Positions 8,928 through 22,000 of a stretch of 43,060 bases of DNA are shown here, piece by piece. The stretch covers positions 1 to 43,060 of the forward strand of contig NZ_PDWR01000028.1 of assembly GCF_010211755.1 (NCBI RefSeq), in the 5' to 3' direction. This DNA comes from Pseudoxanthomonas sangjuensis (GTDB lineage Bacteria > Pseudomonadota > Gammaproteobacteria > Xanthomonadales > Xanthomonadaceae). The notes under the pieces are model-generated. The model was not told the origin of the DNA, made no database searches, and worked only from the letters and a program-made list of their open reading frames with translations. Positions within the stretch are counted from its first letter, which is position 1; each line of letters opens with the position of its first letter. The translations under genes and the position numbers were made by a program.

Positions 8928-10124
8928 TCAACGTTCCCGCAGCGCCTCCCGTGCGCGGTTCAGCGGCTTGATCAGGTAACTCATGATCGTCTTGCTGCCG
9001 GTGTGGATGTCGACGTCGGCGATCATGCCGGGAAAGATGCCGAAGCGCTTCCCCGCCTTGTTGGTCAGGTGGTCGCTGTCGGTGCGGATATAGACGCGAT
9101 AGTAGTAGACATCGCGCTTGACCTCGTCCTGGATGGTATCGGGCGAGATCATCGCCACCTTGCCTTCCAGCCCGCCGTAGATGTGGTAGTCGTATGCGGT
9201 GACCTTGACCACCGCGCGCTGCCCAGGGTGCAGGAAGGCAACGTCGCGCGGCGCGATGCGCGCTTCGACCAGCAGGCGGTCGTCCAGCGGCACGATTTCC
9301 ATCAGCTTGCCGTTCGGCGGCACCACGCCTCCCACCGTGGTCACTTCGACGTTCTTCACCACCCCCCTGACCGGCGAAACGATGGTGGTGCGCGACAGCG
9401 CATCGCTGCGGCCGCGGGTGACCGATTGCTGCTCTTCGACCCTGGCGTTGGCCTTGGCCAGTTCCTCGCGCGCGGCCACCAAGTATTGCGTGCGCTGGTC
9501 GGTGATCTTGTTCTGCAGCTCGGTGGCCTGCCGGCGCAAGCGCAGCAGCTCGACGTCGCTGGCCGCTCCCTTGGCCGCCAACGGCTCGGTCAGCCGAAGT
9601 TCCTGGTTGACCAACGCGAGGGCGCGGCCGAGGCCTGCGACGCTCTCCTCCAGGCTCCGGCGGCGCGAACGGTACAGTTCGGTTTCCGAACGCACCAGCT
9701 CCGGGTCCTTCGACACCTCCTCGGGGAACCGCAGCGGCGTGCCGTCGACCTCGGCCCGCAAGCGCGCCGACGTGGCCAGCGCCGCCCGCATCTGCGAGGC
9801 GCTTTCCTCCACCGTGGCCTCAACCCGGGTCGGATCGAGTTTCGCCAGCACCTGCCCCGCCTGCACCACGTCGCCCTCGCGCACGGCCAGCTGCGCGACG
9901 ATGCCGCCTTCCAGCGACTGGACCACCTGCTCGCGCGAAGTCGGCACCACCTTGCCGGTGCCGGTGGTCACCTCGTCCAGCTCGAAAACGCTGGCCCAGA
10001 CCGCCAGCAGCAACAGGCCGAATGCCGCGACCCAAACCACTTTCGACGCGCGCGGCACGGCATCCTGCCACAGCGCATCGCCCGCGCGTCCGCCTGCCTT
10101 GCGCGCACCCGCATCCGGGCTCAT
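8928..10124 (-). CDS. Type I secretion membrane fusion protein (HlyD/LapC family)
   Basis: Periplasmic adaptor of the type I secretion system, 398 residues. It has a short cytoplasmic N-terminus, one membrane helix at ~28-46 (VVWVAAFGLLLLAVWASVF), a lipoyl half (VVQSLEGGIVAQLAVREGDVV), a long coiled coil (~95-230), the second lipoyl half (TTIVSPVRGVVKNVEV) and a C-terminal beta domain with YYRVYI and FPGMIADVDI, typical of HlyD. ATG at 10124 overlaps the upstream ABC gene stop as ATGA and has a strong AGGAGG site inside that gene, so translation is coupled. It should bridge the neighbouring ABC exporter and TolC-like protein to export the adhesin at the head of the cluster. Confidence 0.96.
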   Translation of the reverse strand: MSPDAGARKAGGRAGDALWQDAVPRASKVVWVAAFGLLLLAVWASVFELDEVTTGTGKVVPTSREQVVQSLEGGIVAQLAVREGDVVQAGQVLAKLDPTRVEATVEESASQMRAALATSARLRAEVDGTPLRFPEEVSKDPELVRSETELYRSRRRSLEESVAGLGRALALVNQELRLTEPLAAKGAASDVELLRLRRQATELQNKITDQRTQYLVAAREELAKANARVEEQQSVTRGRSDALSRTTIVSPVRGVVKNVEVTTVGGVVPPNGKLMEIVPLDDRLLVEARIAPRDVAFLHPGQRAVVKVTAYDYHIYGGLEGKVAMISPDTIQDEVKRDVYYYRVYIRTDSDHLTNKAGKRFGIFPGMIADVDIHTGSKTIMSYLIKPLNRAREALRER

Positions 10125-12304
10125 GCGTTGCCTCCTTTCTGCCGCGCCGCCGGCTTGGCCACGCGCCCTTCGGTCGCCTCCAGCGGCCGGGCCAGTACCT
10201 CGCCCTTCGGGCCATCGCGGACCACGCGCCCGCCATCCAGCACCACCACCCGGTCGACGCACTTCAACACCGCCGGCCGGTGCGTGGCCACCACCAGGGT
10301 GCGCGCGGACAGCCATGCAGCCAGATTGTCGATGAACTGGCGTTCGCTGGCGTCGTCCAGCCAAGCGGTCGGCTCGTCGAGCAGCAACACGCCGGGCTCG
10401 CGCAACAGGGTGCGCGCCAGCAGCAGTTGCTGGCGCTGTCCGCCGGACAGGCCGCGTCCGCCTTCCTGGACCAGGTAGTCGAGCCCTTCCGGCAACGAAC
10501 GCACGACCGCCATCGCGCCGCTCAGTTGCAGCGCCCGCAGCAAGTCGTCGTCGCCGGCATGCGGCATGCCCATGGTCAGGTTGTCGCGCAGCGTGCCGAA
10601 AAACAGGCTGGCGTTCTGGTTGAGCAGGGCCACGTCGCGGCGCAGGTCCATCGGGTCCAGCACCGATGTCTTCACGCCGTCGAGCGCCACCTGCCCTTCC
10701 TGCGGCATCTGCATGCCCGCCAGCAGCTGCAGCAATGTCGACTTGCCGGCGCCGTTGCGCCCCAGCAGCGCGACCTTCTCGCCGGGCGAGATTTCCAGCC
10801 CCCGGATGTCGAGGATGTTGCGCGCCCCGTCCCCGCCGTAGCGGAACCGCACGCCGGACAGCGCGTACTCGCCGCGCACCACCGGCCGATGCACGCGCAG
10901 GCCGCGTTCGGGCTGGTCCACCGGGCGCTGCATCAACTGGTCGAGCCCTTCGCGCGCGACCTTGGCCTGTTGCCAGCGCAACATCACCCCGGTCACCTGC
11001 GCCAGCGGCGCCATCATCCGCGAAGCCAGCATCGAGCAACCGACGACCACGCCGACCGAGATTTCGCCGTTCATCGCCGGGTACGCACCGACCAGCACCA
11101 CGCCGGCATAGGCCAGCGACTGCACTTCCTGGGTCCAGCCGGTCAGCAGCCCGGTCAACGCGCGTTGCTTCACCCCGATCGCCGCAGAACCCTCGTTGAT
11201 GTGGTTCCACTGGTTCTGGAAGCGCGGCTCGGCGCGCAGCAGCTTGATGTCGTCGAGGTTCTGCACCGCTTCCACGAGGATCGCGTTGCGCAGCGACGCC
11301 TCGCGCATGCCTTCGCGCGACAGCTTGGCCAGCGGCCGCTGGGCGATCAGGCTGGGCACCAGCAACAGCGGCAGCGCCGCCAGCGGCACCAGCACCAGAT
11401 AGCCGCCGACCAGCCACATCACCGCCAGGAACAGCACGAAGAACGGCAAGTCGGCCAGCACGCCGATCGTGGTCGAGGTGACCAGCTCGCGGATCTGCTC
11501 CAGCTCGCGCAGCTGGGCAATGAAACTGCCGGTGGAACTCGGGCGGGCATCGTTGCGGATGCGCAGCGCATGGCCGAAGACGCGGTCGGAGATGCGGAGG
11601 TCGGCACGCCTGCCGACCAGGTCGGAAATATGCGCGCGCATCACCCGCATCGCGAAAGCGAAGGTCAATGCGATCAGCAGGCCGCCGAAAAGCACCCACA
11701 ACGTCGGCTGCGACTGCGCCGGGATCACCCGATCGTAGACCTGCATGGTGAACAGCATGGAGCCCAGGCTGAGCACGTTGGCGACCAGCGAGGCCAGGAT
11801 CACGTCGAGGTAACGCGGCCATTCGCGCAAGGCGTCCTGCAGCAGCCAGTTCGACCGGTACGGCCTGATGTATTCGTCGACGCGCGCATCCGGCACGGAG
11901 GATTGCGGCTTGACCAGCAGCACCCGGCGCGCGCGCCGCGCCAGCTCGTCGCGGCCCAGCGTCGTCTGCAGGCCCTGGTCGCCACTGAGGCGAACGCCCA
12001 CGTTGCCGTCGGCGTCGACCTGCTCGATCACGCCGACCTGGCCGTCGCCGAAATCGGCGACCAGCGGAAGCCGCCATGGGTCGAGCATGCCCGGCACGAA
12101 ACGGTCGAACACCGCGACCAGGCCGAGCTGCCGCGCCATGAACTCGACGACATCGTCCGGCGCCGTGTCGCGCATGCGCCAGTCGGCCTCCACGCGCACC
12201 CGTTCCTGCGAGCCATCGATGCGGTAATGGCGCGCGACCCCGATCAGCGCTTCCAGCCACGGTTCGTAGCCCCACCCGTCCAAGCTTGCCCCCTCGACCG
12301 TCAT
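10121..12304 (-). CDS. Type I secretion ABC transporter (LapB-like, C39-like N-terminal domain)
   Basis: Inner-membrane ATPase and permease, 727 residues. Residues 1-~135 resemble the peptidase C39-like domain of LapB/HlyB. The position expected for the catalytic Cys has none (LEALIGVARHYR), so it is probably a non-cleaving docking domain, as expected for adhesin exporters. Membrane helices span ~165-440. The nucleotide-binding domain has Walker A GRNGAGKST (515-523), Q-loop LNQN, signature LSGGQ (619-623), Walker B VLLLDEP (639-645) and H-loop ATHRP. ATG at 12304 overlaps the TolC-like stop as ATGA; an upstream in-frame ATG at 12400 would run 96 bases into that gene and is less likely. Confidence 0.96.
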   Translation of the reverse strand: MTVEGASLDGWGYEPWLEALIGVARHYRIDGSQERVRVEADWRMRDTAPDDVVEFMARQLGLVAVFDRFVPGMLDPWRLPLVADFGDGQVGVIEQVDADGNVGVRLSGDQGLQTTLGRDELARRARRVLLVKPQSSVPDARVDEYIRPYRSNWLLQDALREWPRYLDVILASLVANVLSLGSMLFTMQVYDRVIPAQSQPTLWVLFGGLLIALTFAFAMRVMRAHISDLVGRRADLRISDRVFGHALRIRNDARPSSTGSFIAQLRELEQIRELVTSTTIGVLADLPFFVLFLAVMWLVGGYLVLVPLAALPLLLVPSLIAQRPLAKLSREGMREASLRNAILVEAVQNLDDIKLLRAEPRFQNQWNHINEGSAAIGVKQRALTGLLTGWTQEVQSLAYAGVVLVGAYPAMNGEISVGVVVGCSMLASRMMAPLAQVTGVMLRWQQAKVAREGLDQLMQRPVDQPERGLRVHRPVVRGEYALSGVRFRYGGDGARNILDIRGLEISPGEKVALLGRNGAGKSTLLQLLAGMQMPQEGQVALDGVKTSVLDPMDLRRDVALLNQNASLFFGTLRDNLTMGMPHAGDDDLLRALQLSGAMAVVRSLPEGLDYLVQEGGRGLSGGQRQQLLLARTLLREPGVLLLDEPTAWLDDASERQFIDNLAAWLSARTLVVATHRPAVLKCVDRVVVLDGGRVVRDGPKGEVLARPLEATEGRVAKPAARQKGGNA

Positions 12305-13791
12305 GGGAGTATCTCCATGCCCTGCACCCGCGAGTTGTCCAGGCCAAATGCAGCCCGCGCCCGGCCTGCCGCTACAAGGTAGCCCAATTGCGCGTTCCAC
12401 AGGTCATGCCGCGCATTGGCCAAGTCTTCCTGCGCCTGGCCGATCTCCTGTTCCGCGTTCAGCAGGTCCAGTACGTTCCGGGTGCCCAGCGACAGGTACT
12501 GGTCCCAATACAGTTCGCGCGTCTCGGCGATGCTTTGCAGGCGCTGTTCGAGCACGACGATACGCCCGTTCAGGCCATCCATCCTCTCGCGATGGAAACG
12601 CAGGTTGTCGGATGCGGCGAGCCGCTCGGCGTCGAGCCTGGCTTCGGCCGCCGCCAGCGCACCGGCGCTGGCGCGGCTGCGCGCTGCCGCCGCGCCACCC
12701 TGGTACAACGCGCCACCGACCGAGATGAAGGCCGCGCCGTAGCTGCTCTTGCCGTAGATCTGCTCATAGCGGTTGCCGGCCCGGCCCATGCGCTGGTTCG
12801 CGGTCGCTTCCAGCGAAACGGTGGGATAGCGTTGCGCCCGCGCATTGTCCAGTTCGGCTTCGGCCTGGTCCCGCTCGGCGGCGGCCACCAGGACCGCGGG
12901 CACGCGCCACAGATCCCGTTCGCCCGCCTCCTGTGCGGCGTCCGACATGCCGGCCGGCGCATCCGCGACCGCCCGCGCCGCCGCCGGCCCCACGTAGGTC
13001 TGCAGCCGGCTGCGCCATTGCCGCAGCTGCGCATCGACCTCCAGCGCGCGCGCCTGCGCCGCCTCCATCCTTGCACGCGCCTGGATCGGATCGCTGCGCG
13101 TGGCCGCGCCGGCCTCGGCACGCATCTCGGTAATCTCGCGCACCTTGCGCAAGGCATCGATCAGGGCCTGCGAAGTCCGCTGCAGAGCCTGGTAGCGATG
13201 CACCTCTATCAGCGCCTGCGCGGTCTTGTCCACCACGTCGTCGATCGCCTGCAGCACCGCCGCCTGTTCGCGGCGCACGCCGGCCCGTTCGCGCGCCACC
13301 GCACTGCTGGTCTTGCCGAAGTCGTAGAGCATCTGCGACAGCCCAAGGGTGGCGACCTGCCCATTCCCGTATTCCCCCTGGCCGCCCGACGTCACTCCGG
13401 CCTGCACCCTGGGCTTGTACCCGGCCCTGGCCACATCGACCATTTCGCCCTGCTGCCCCAGCGTCGCCAGCGCCGCGGCCACGGTGGGATAGCGATTCAC
13501 GGCGATGCCGACCGCCTCGTTCCAGTCGAGTTCGGCGCCGCTGGGCGTCGACGCAACATAGCCGGGCGGCCGCGACGAAGCCGAAGCCGCGGCTTCACGC
13601 ACCAACGCATCGACACCGATCCCGCGGGCGGCATCGCCCGGATCCTCCGTAAAGGCGCCCAATGCGCTGTGCGCGACGATCCCATCGCCACGCGCCTGCG
13701 CACCGACGACTTCCTGCGCGTGCATGTCTTGCGCGGTCAACAGCACCAGCGGCAGGAAAATCCACGGTACTGCCGATCTCAGGTTCGCCAA
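12301..13791 (-). CDS. Type I secretion outer-membrane channel (TolC/LapE family)
   Basis: TolC-like protein of about 496 residues. It starts with a signal peptide (LRSAVPWIFLPLVLLTAQDMHAQ), followed by the duplicated outer-membrane efflux protein repeat: LDWNEAVGIAVNRYPTVAAALA in the first half and AERDQAEAELDNARAQRYPTVSLEA in the second, with long coiled-coil helices. The start is uncertain because no suitable ATG exists. TTG at 13791 follows a G-rich stretch and gives a compact signal peptide; GTG at 13818 lies inside an inverted repeat. It is the first secretion gene after the adhesin, separated from it by 127 bases holding two hairpins. With the ABC and HlyD genes it forms a complete exporter. 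Confidence 0.93.
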   Translation of the reverse strand: MANLRSAVPWIFLPLVLLTAQDMHAQEVVGAQARGDGIVAHSALGAFTEDPGDAARGIGVDALVREAAASASSRPPGYVASTPSGAELDWNEAVGIAVNRYPTVAAALATLGQQGEMVDVARAGYKPRVQAGVTSGGQGEYGNGQVATLGLSQMLYDFGKTSSAVARERAGVRREQAAVLQAIDDVVDKTAQALIEVHRYQALQRTSQALIDALRKVREITEMRAEAGAATRSDPIQARARMEAAQARALEVDAQLRQWRSRLQTYVGPAAARAVADAPAGMSDAAQEAGERDLWRVPAVLVAAAERDQAEAELDNARAQRYPTVSLEATANQRMGRAGNRYEQIYGKSSYGAAFISVGGALYQGGAAAARSRASAGALAAAEARLDAERLAASDNLRFHRERMDGLNGRIVVLEQRLQSIAETRELYWDQYLSLGTRNVLDLLNAEQEIGQAQEDLANARHDLWNAQLGYLVAAGRARAAFGLDNSRVQGMEILP

Positions 13792-13813
13792 AACGCCCCC
13801 CAGCCCACTGCCA

Positions 13814-13846
13814 CTCACGGAACGGCTCTGCCCGCCGTTCCGTGAG
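13814..13846 (-). promoter_or_regulatory. Perfect 13-bp inverted repeat between adhesin and secretion genes
   Basis: Arms CTCACGGAACGGC (13814-13826) and GCCGTTCCGTGAG (13834-13846) around a 7-base loop. No T-run follows on the transcribed strand, so it is not a classic terminator. Its position between the adhesin stop and the TolC-like start suits an RNA-processing, stabilising or attenuating structure. Confidence 0.7.
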
Positions 13847-13873
13847 CCGATGCCATCCCTCGTCCGGCCATGA

Positions 13874-13893
13874 CCGGCTGCTTGCGCAGCCGG
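13874..13893 (-). promoter_or_regulatory. Second intercistronic hairpin with GCAA tetraloop
   Basis: Perfect 8-bp stem CCGGCTGC / GCAGCCGG. In the transcribed (minus) strand the loop is GCAA, a stable GNRA tetraloop. It lies 26 bases after the adhesin stop and upstream of the 13-bp hairpin; no T-run follows. Confidence 0.6.
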
Positions 13894-13918
13894 CGTCTCG
13901 AGCCGCGTCGGGCGAGGA

Positions 13919-18688
<4,770 letters not shown>

Positions 18689-18743
18689 AACTCCCCCCTA
18701 GGAGTTTGTTGACTCGGCGAGGCAACGAAAGCGCCCAATCCCC

Positions 18744-18757
18744 TGGTCGATCGACCA
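18744..18757. promoter_or_regulatory. 14-bp perfect palindrome in the adhesin leader
   Basis: TGGTCGATCGACCA, lying between the proposed transcription start and the adhesin ATG. It could be an operator or roadblock site. The binding protein is unknown. Confidence 0.45.
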
Positions 18758-18817
18758 AACGCATGGAGTCCTTTCCGCCGCCCCTCTGGACTACCTTGCC
18801 CTGCTGTCGGCGTTTAA

Positions 18818-18823
18818 CGAATA
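18818..18823 (-). promoter_or_regulatory. Possible adhesin -10 element
   Basis: On the minus strand TATTCG is followed by TTAAA. A start near 18811 would place the centre of the CRP-type box (18853.5) at about -42, the classic class II activator position. No good -35 hexamer is present, as expected for an activator-dependent promoter. Inferred from spacing only. Confidence 0.4.
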
Positions 18824-18845
18824 CGCCTTCGGGCCACACAATTTA

Positions 18846-18861
18846 TGTGACATGCATCACA
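18846..18861. promoter_or_regulatory. CRP/Clp-type binding site upstream of the adhesin operon
   Basis: TGTGACATGCATCACA is a perfect TGTGA-N6-TCACA dyad, flanked by A/T-rich bases as in strong CRP sites, about 158 bases before the adhesin ATG. In Xanthomonads the CRP homologue Clp binds this motif class and is inhibited by c-di-GMP. Assignment to Clp here is inference, because the regulator is not in the window. Confidence 0.8.
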
Positions 18862-18961
18862 TTTTCTGCCTTGTATACCATTTCTCTCCTAGTGAGAAGA
18901 AGTAGCGCCATTCCGATGCTTTTGCTCACTCAATGCGCTTGGGCCCTGATTTCCATATCCG

Positions 18962-19006
18962 AAAAAAAAACGAGCCACCCTTCGAAATCGGCGCATCAAG
19001 GGCGGC
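18962..19006 (-). terminator. Terminator of the autotransporter gene
   Basis: Reading the minus strand, GCCGCCCTT pairs with AAGGGTGGC (one G-U pair) around a 15-base loop; after a short TCG the strand carries nine T. It begins 12 bases after the autotransporter stop and separates it from the adhesin promoter. The rest of the 18689-19017 gap holds the adhesin regulatory sites described separately. Confidence 0.82.
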
Positions 19007-19017
19007 GTCGGAAAAAG

Positions 19018-22000
19018 TCACCACCGCACCCGCACGCCGAGGTTGGCCTCGCGCTGCTCGTAGTCCGTGCCGTCCAGCTCCCGGCCCACCGACACCACGC
19101 CGAACAGGCTCACGCGCTGGTTCACCAACGCTTCCAGCCCCAGCTCCAGCGTCGCCGAGGTGCCCAGATCGTGGTTCGGGAGTGCCTGGGCCGCTCCGCT
19201 GCCACCCGGCAGGACGCTCACGCTGCTTTCGTCGCCACCCACCGCCCGCTGCACGCCCAGCGTCGCCCACGGCCGGATCACTCCACCGTCGTCGCGATCG
19301 ATCCGCTTCTCGATCCGCAGCGCCGCACGGGCCGTGCCGACCAGCTCGTCGTCGAACGCGATTCGCTTGCCTGATGCGTCCACCTTGCTGCCCCAGCCCA
19401 CCGCGCTGGCGTTCAACTGCACTTGCGGCTCCAGCGACCAACCGTCGTCCAAGCGGTATTTCCGCCCCGTCCGGGTGCTGAAGGTCACGCTGTTGCCCAC
19501 GATCCGTTCCCGGAAGCCATCGGGCGTACCGATGTCCGCGTGCGGCACCTGGCCGGTGAGGACGAAGTTGACATAGCCACCGGTATCCCAGGTATGGCTC
19601 ATGTACATGCCGGCGACCAAAGTATTGATGTCGACATTGGCGATGCCCGAGCCCGGCAGGTTGGTGGAGTTGACCCCGGTCGTCCAGTAGTTGCCGTGGC
19701 GGTAGCCCAGGTAGATGCCGCCGCGCAGGGTCCGGCCTTCGCGGTCGAAGGCGCTGTCGGCACCGACGTACAGCCCGACGTCGTCGCCGGAAACCTCGAA
19801 GCCGGGGTCGGCGCCCAGTTCCAGTTCGCTGCCGGTGGCGGCTACCCAGACCCCGCGGCAATCGTCGATCATGCCGGTTCCGGCCCGCTCGACCGGCCAC
19901 TTGGGCTGGATACCGCATTGCGGCAGCTCACGGCCGCGCACACCGGCCAGGCGCTGGTGGATCAGGTTGTCGCTGTTTTGCGCCGCCAACAGACCCAGGC
20001 TCGGCAACACGCCGTAGGCCGGCACTTCGGGCAGCAGTCCCGCCTCGGCGCTCAGGTACCAGTTGCGATCCTCTCCCTGTCCGAAGCTCCAGGGCAGCAG
20101 GCTGCCATCCAGGCGCACGAAGTCGTTGGTGCTGTCGGCCGGGACGAACTCGCCGGCCGTGCCGGCATCGTCGTTCGGCGCGGAGATCACCAGGATCGAG
20201 ACGAGGCCGCCATCGGTGAACTCGCTGCCGTCGCCGGCAAACGCCACTTGGGTGGTGCCGGCCACGTCGCCGTCGATGTCCAGCCCGCCGGCAGTCAACG
20301 TGCCCGGGGAGACCGTCACCTGCAATGCACCATCGTCGCTGGCGTAGTTGCCGCCGATCGCCAGGCGGTTGGCGCCGACGTCGATCAGGCCGGCGTTCTC
20401 GACATGACCGGCCAGTGCGGCGCCGGCATTGGCGATCCACTGCGAGGTGGAGTCGATGAACAGCGTGCCGCCGGCCAGGTCGAAGGCGCTGCCCTGGGTC
20501 AGGGTCGTGTTGTCCAGCAGTTCCACGCGCTGCCAGTCGTTGACCACGGCCAGGTTGGCATCGTCGAGGTCCTGCGCACTGAAGCGCAGCAGGTCATCGC
20601 CGCCGCCGCCGTCGATGGCGGTCAGCCCGCTGATGTCGCCGCCGATGAAGTGCGCGGTGTCGTTGCCGGTGCCGAAGGCCAGCGCACCGTTCACCGTGCC
20701 GCTCGAAGTGAAGCTGTCGTCGCCGTCGGTGCCGCTGTAGCTGCCGGTGATGTTCAAGGTCGCCCCGGCCGCCACGGTCGTGCTCTGCGCCATCACGCTG
20801 CCGCCGGCCGTCACGTCCAGGGTGCCGCCGAGCACGTTGACGGTGGTGAAGTCCGAGCTCATCGGGCCGTTGACGTTGAGTTCGCCCGCACCGGTCTTGC
20901 TCAGCGTCTCGAACTGCTGCACCGCGCCCAGGTCGGCCACGCCTTCGATATCGGCGTTGAAGGTGTCGTTGCCTGCACCGGCCACCACCGTGCCGACGAT
21001 GTCGGTGTCGTCGTGGATGGTCAGGGTGTCGTCGCCAGCGCCGAGCAGGAACTCGCCGCCGGCGGTGTCGAGCATGCCCGCCACGTCCAGCACGTCGTTG
21101 CCGTCGCCCAGGTCGCCGGTGGCCAGCAGCGTGCCGTCCGCGCCCACCGTGACCGTATTGGTCCCGGCGCTGCCGGTCAGCGCCACCGCCGTGCCGTCGC
21201 TGGCCTCCAACTGGCCGTCGACGTTGAGCGCGGTGTCGTCGCCCATCACCACGGTCGGCGTTTCCAGCGTGCCGGCCACCGTGAGCGTGCCGCCGTTGAT
21301 CGTGGTGCCGCCGCTGAAGGACTGCGTGCCCACCAGCGTCGCTTCGCCGGCATTGTCCTTCTGCAGGTACTCGAAGTTGATCGTGTTGGTCGCGTCGAAG
21401 GTGAAGGCCGCAGCGGTGTCCAGCACCACCGTGTCGCCGGTGCCGTGGCCGCCGCCGCTGACGACGCTGGCCAGCACCGCGCCGTCCTGCAGCGTCAGCG
21501 TGTCCTCGCCCCCGCACAGGTCGATCGTGCCGCTGCCCGACACGGTGCCGGCCACGGTCATGCTGTCGTCGCTGTCGCCGCAACCGTAGCTGCCGTCGAC
21601 GTTCAAGGTCGCGCCCGCGGCCACGAGCGTGTTCAGCGGGCCGCCGGCGATCGCCACCACGCTGGCGTCCGGACCGACGTCCAGCGTGCCGCCCAGCACC
21701 TGCACTTCCTGCAGGCCGGTCGCGCCCGGGCCGTTGATGTTGAGCGTGCCGGTGCCGGTCTTGGTCACGCCTTCGAAGTTGACCAGCGCACCGAGGTCGG
21801 CGCTGGTGTTGATGTCGTAGACGCGCGTGTCCAACCCCGCGCCGCCATCGACCGTGCCCTGCACCACCGTGCCGTCGTGCACCACGAAGCTGTCGTCGCC
21901 ATCGCCCAGCGCGAAGCCGCCACCCATCGTGTCCAGCGTGCCGGTCACGTCGAGCACGTCCGCGCCCGCGCCCAGGTCGCCGGTCGCCAGCGCCGTGCCA

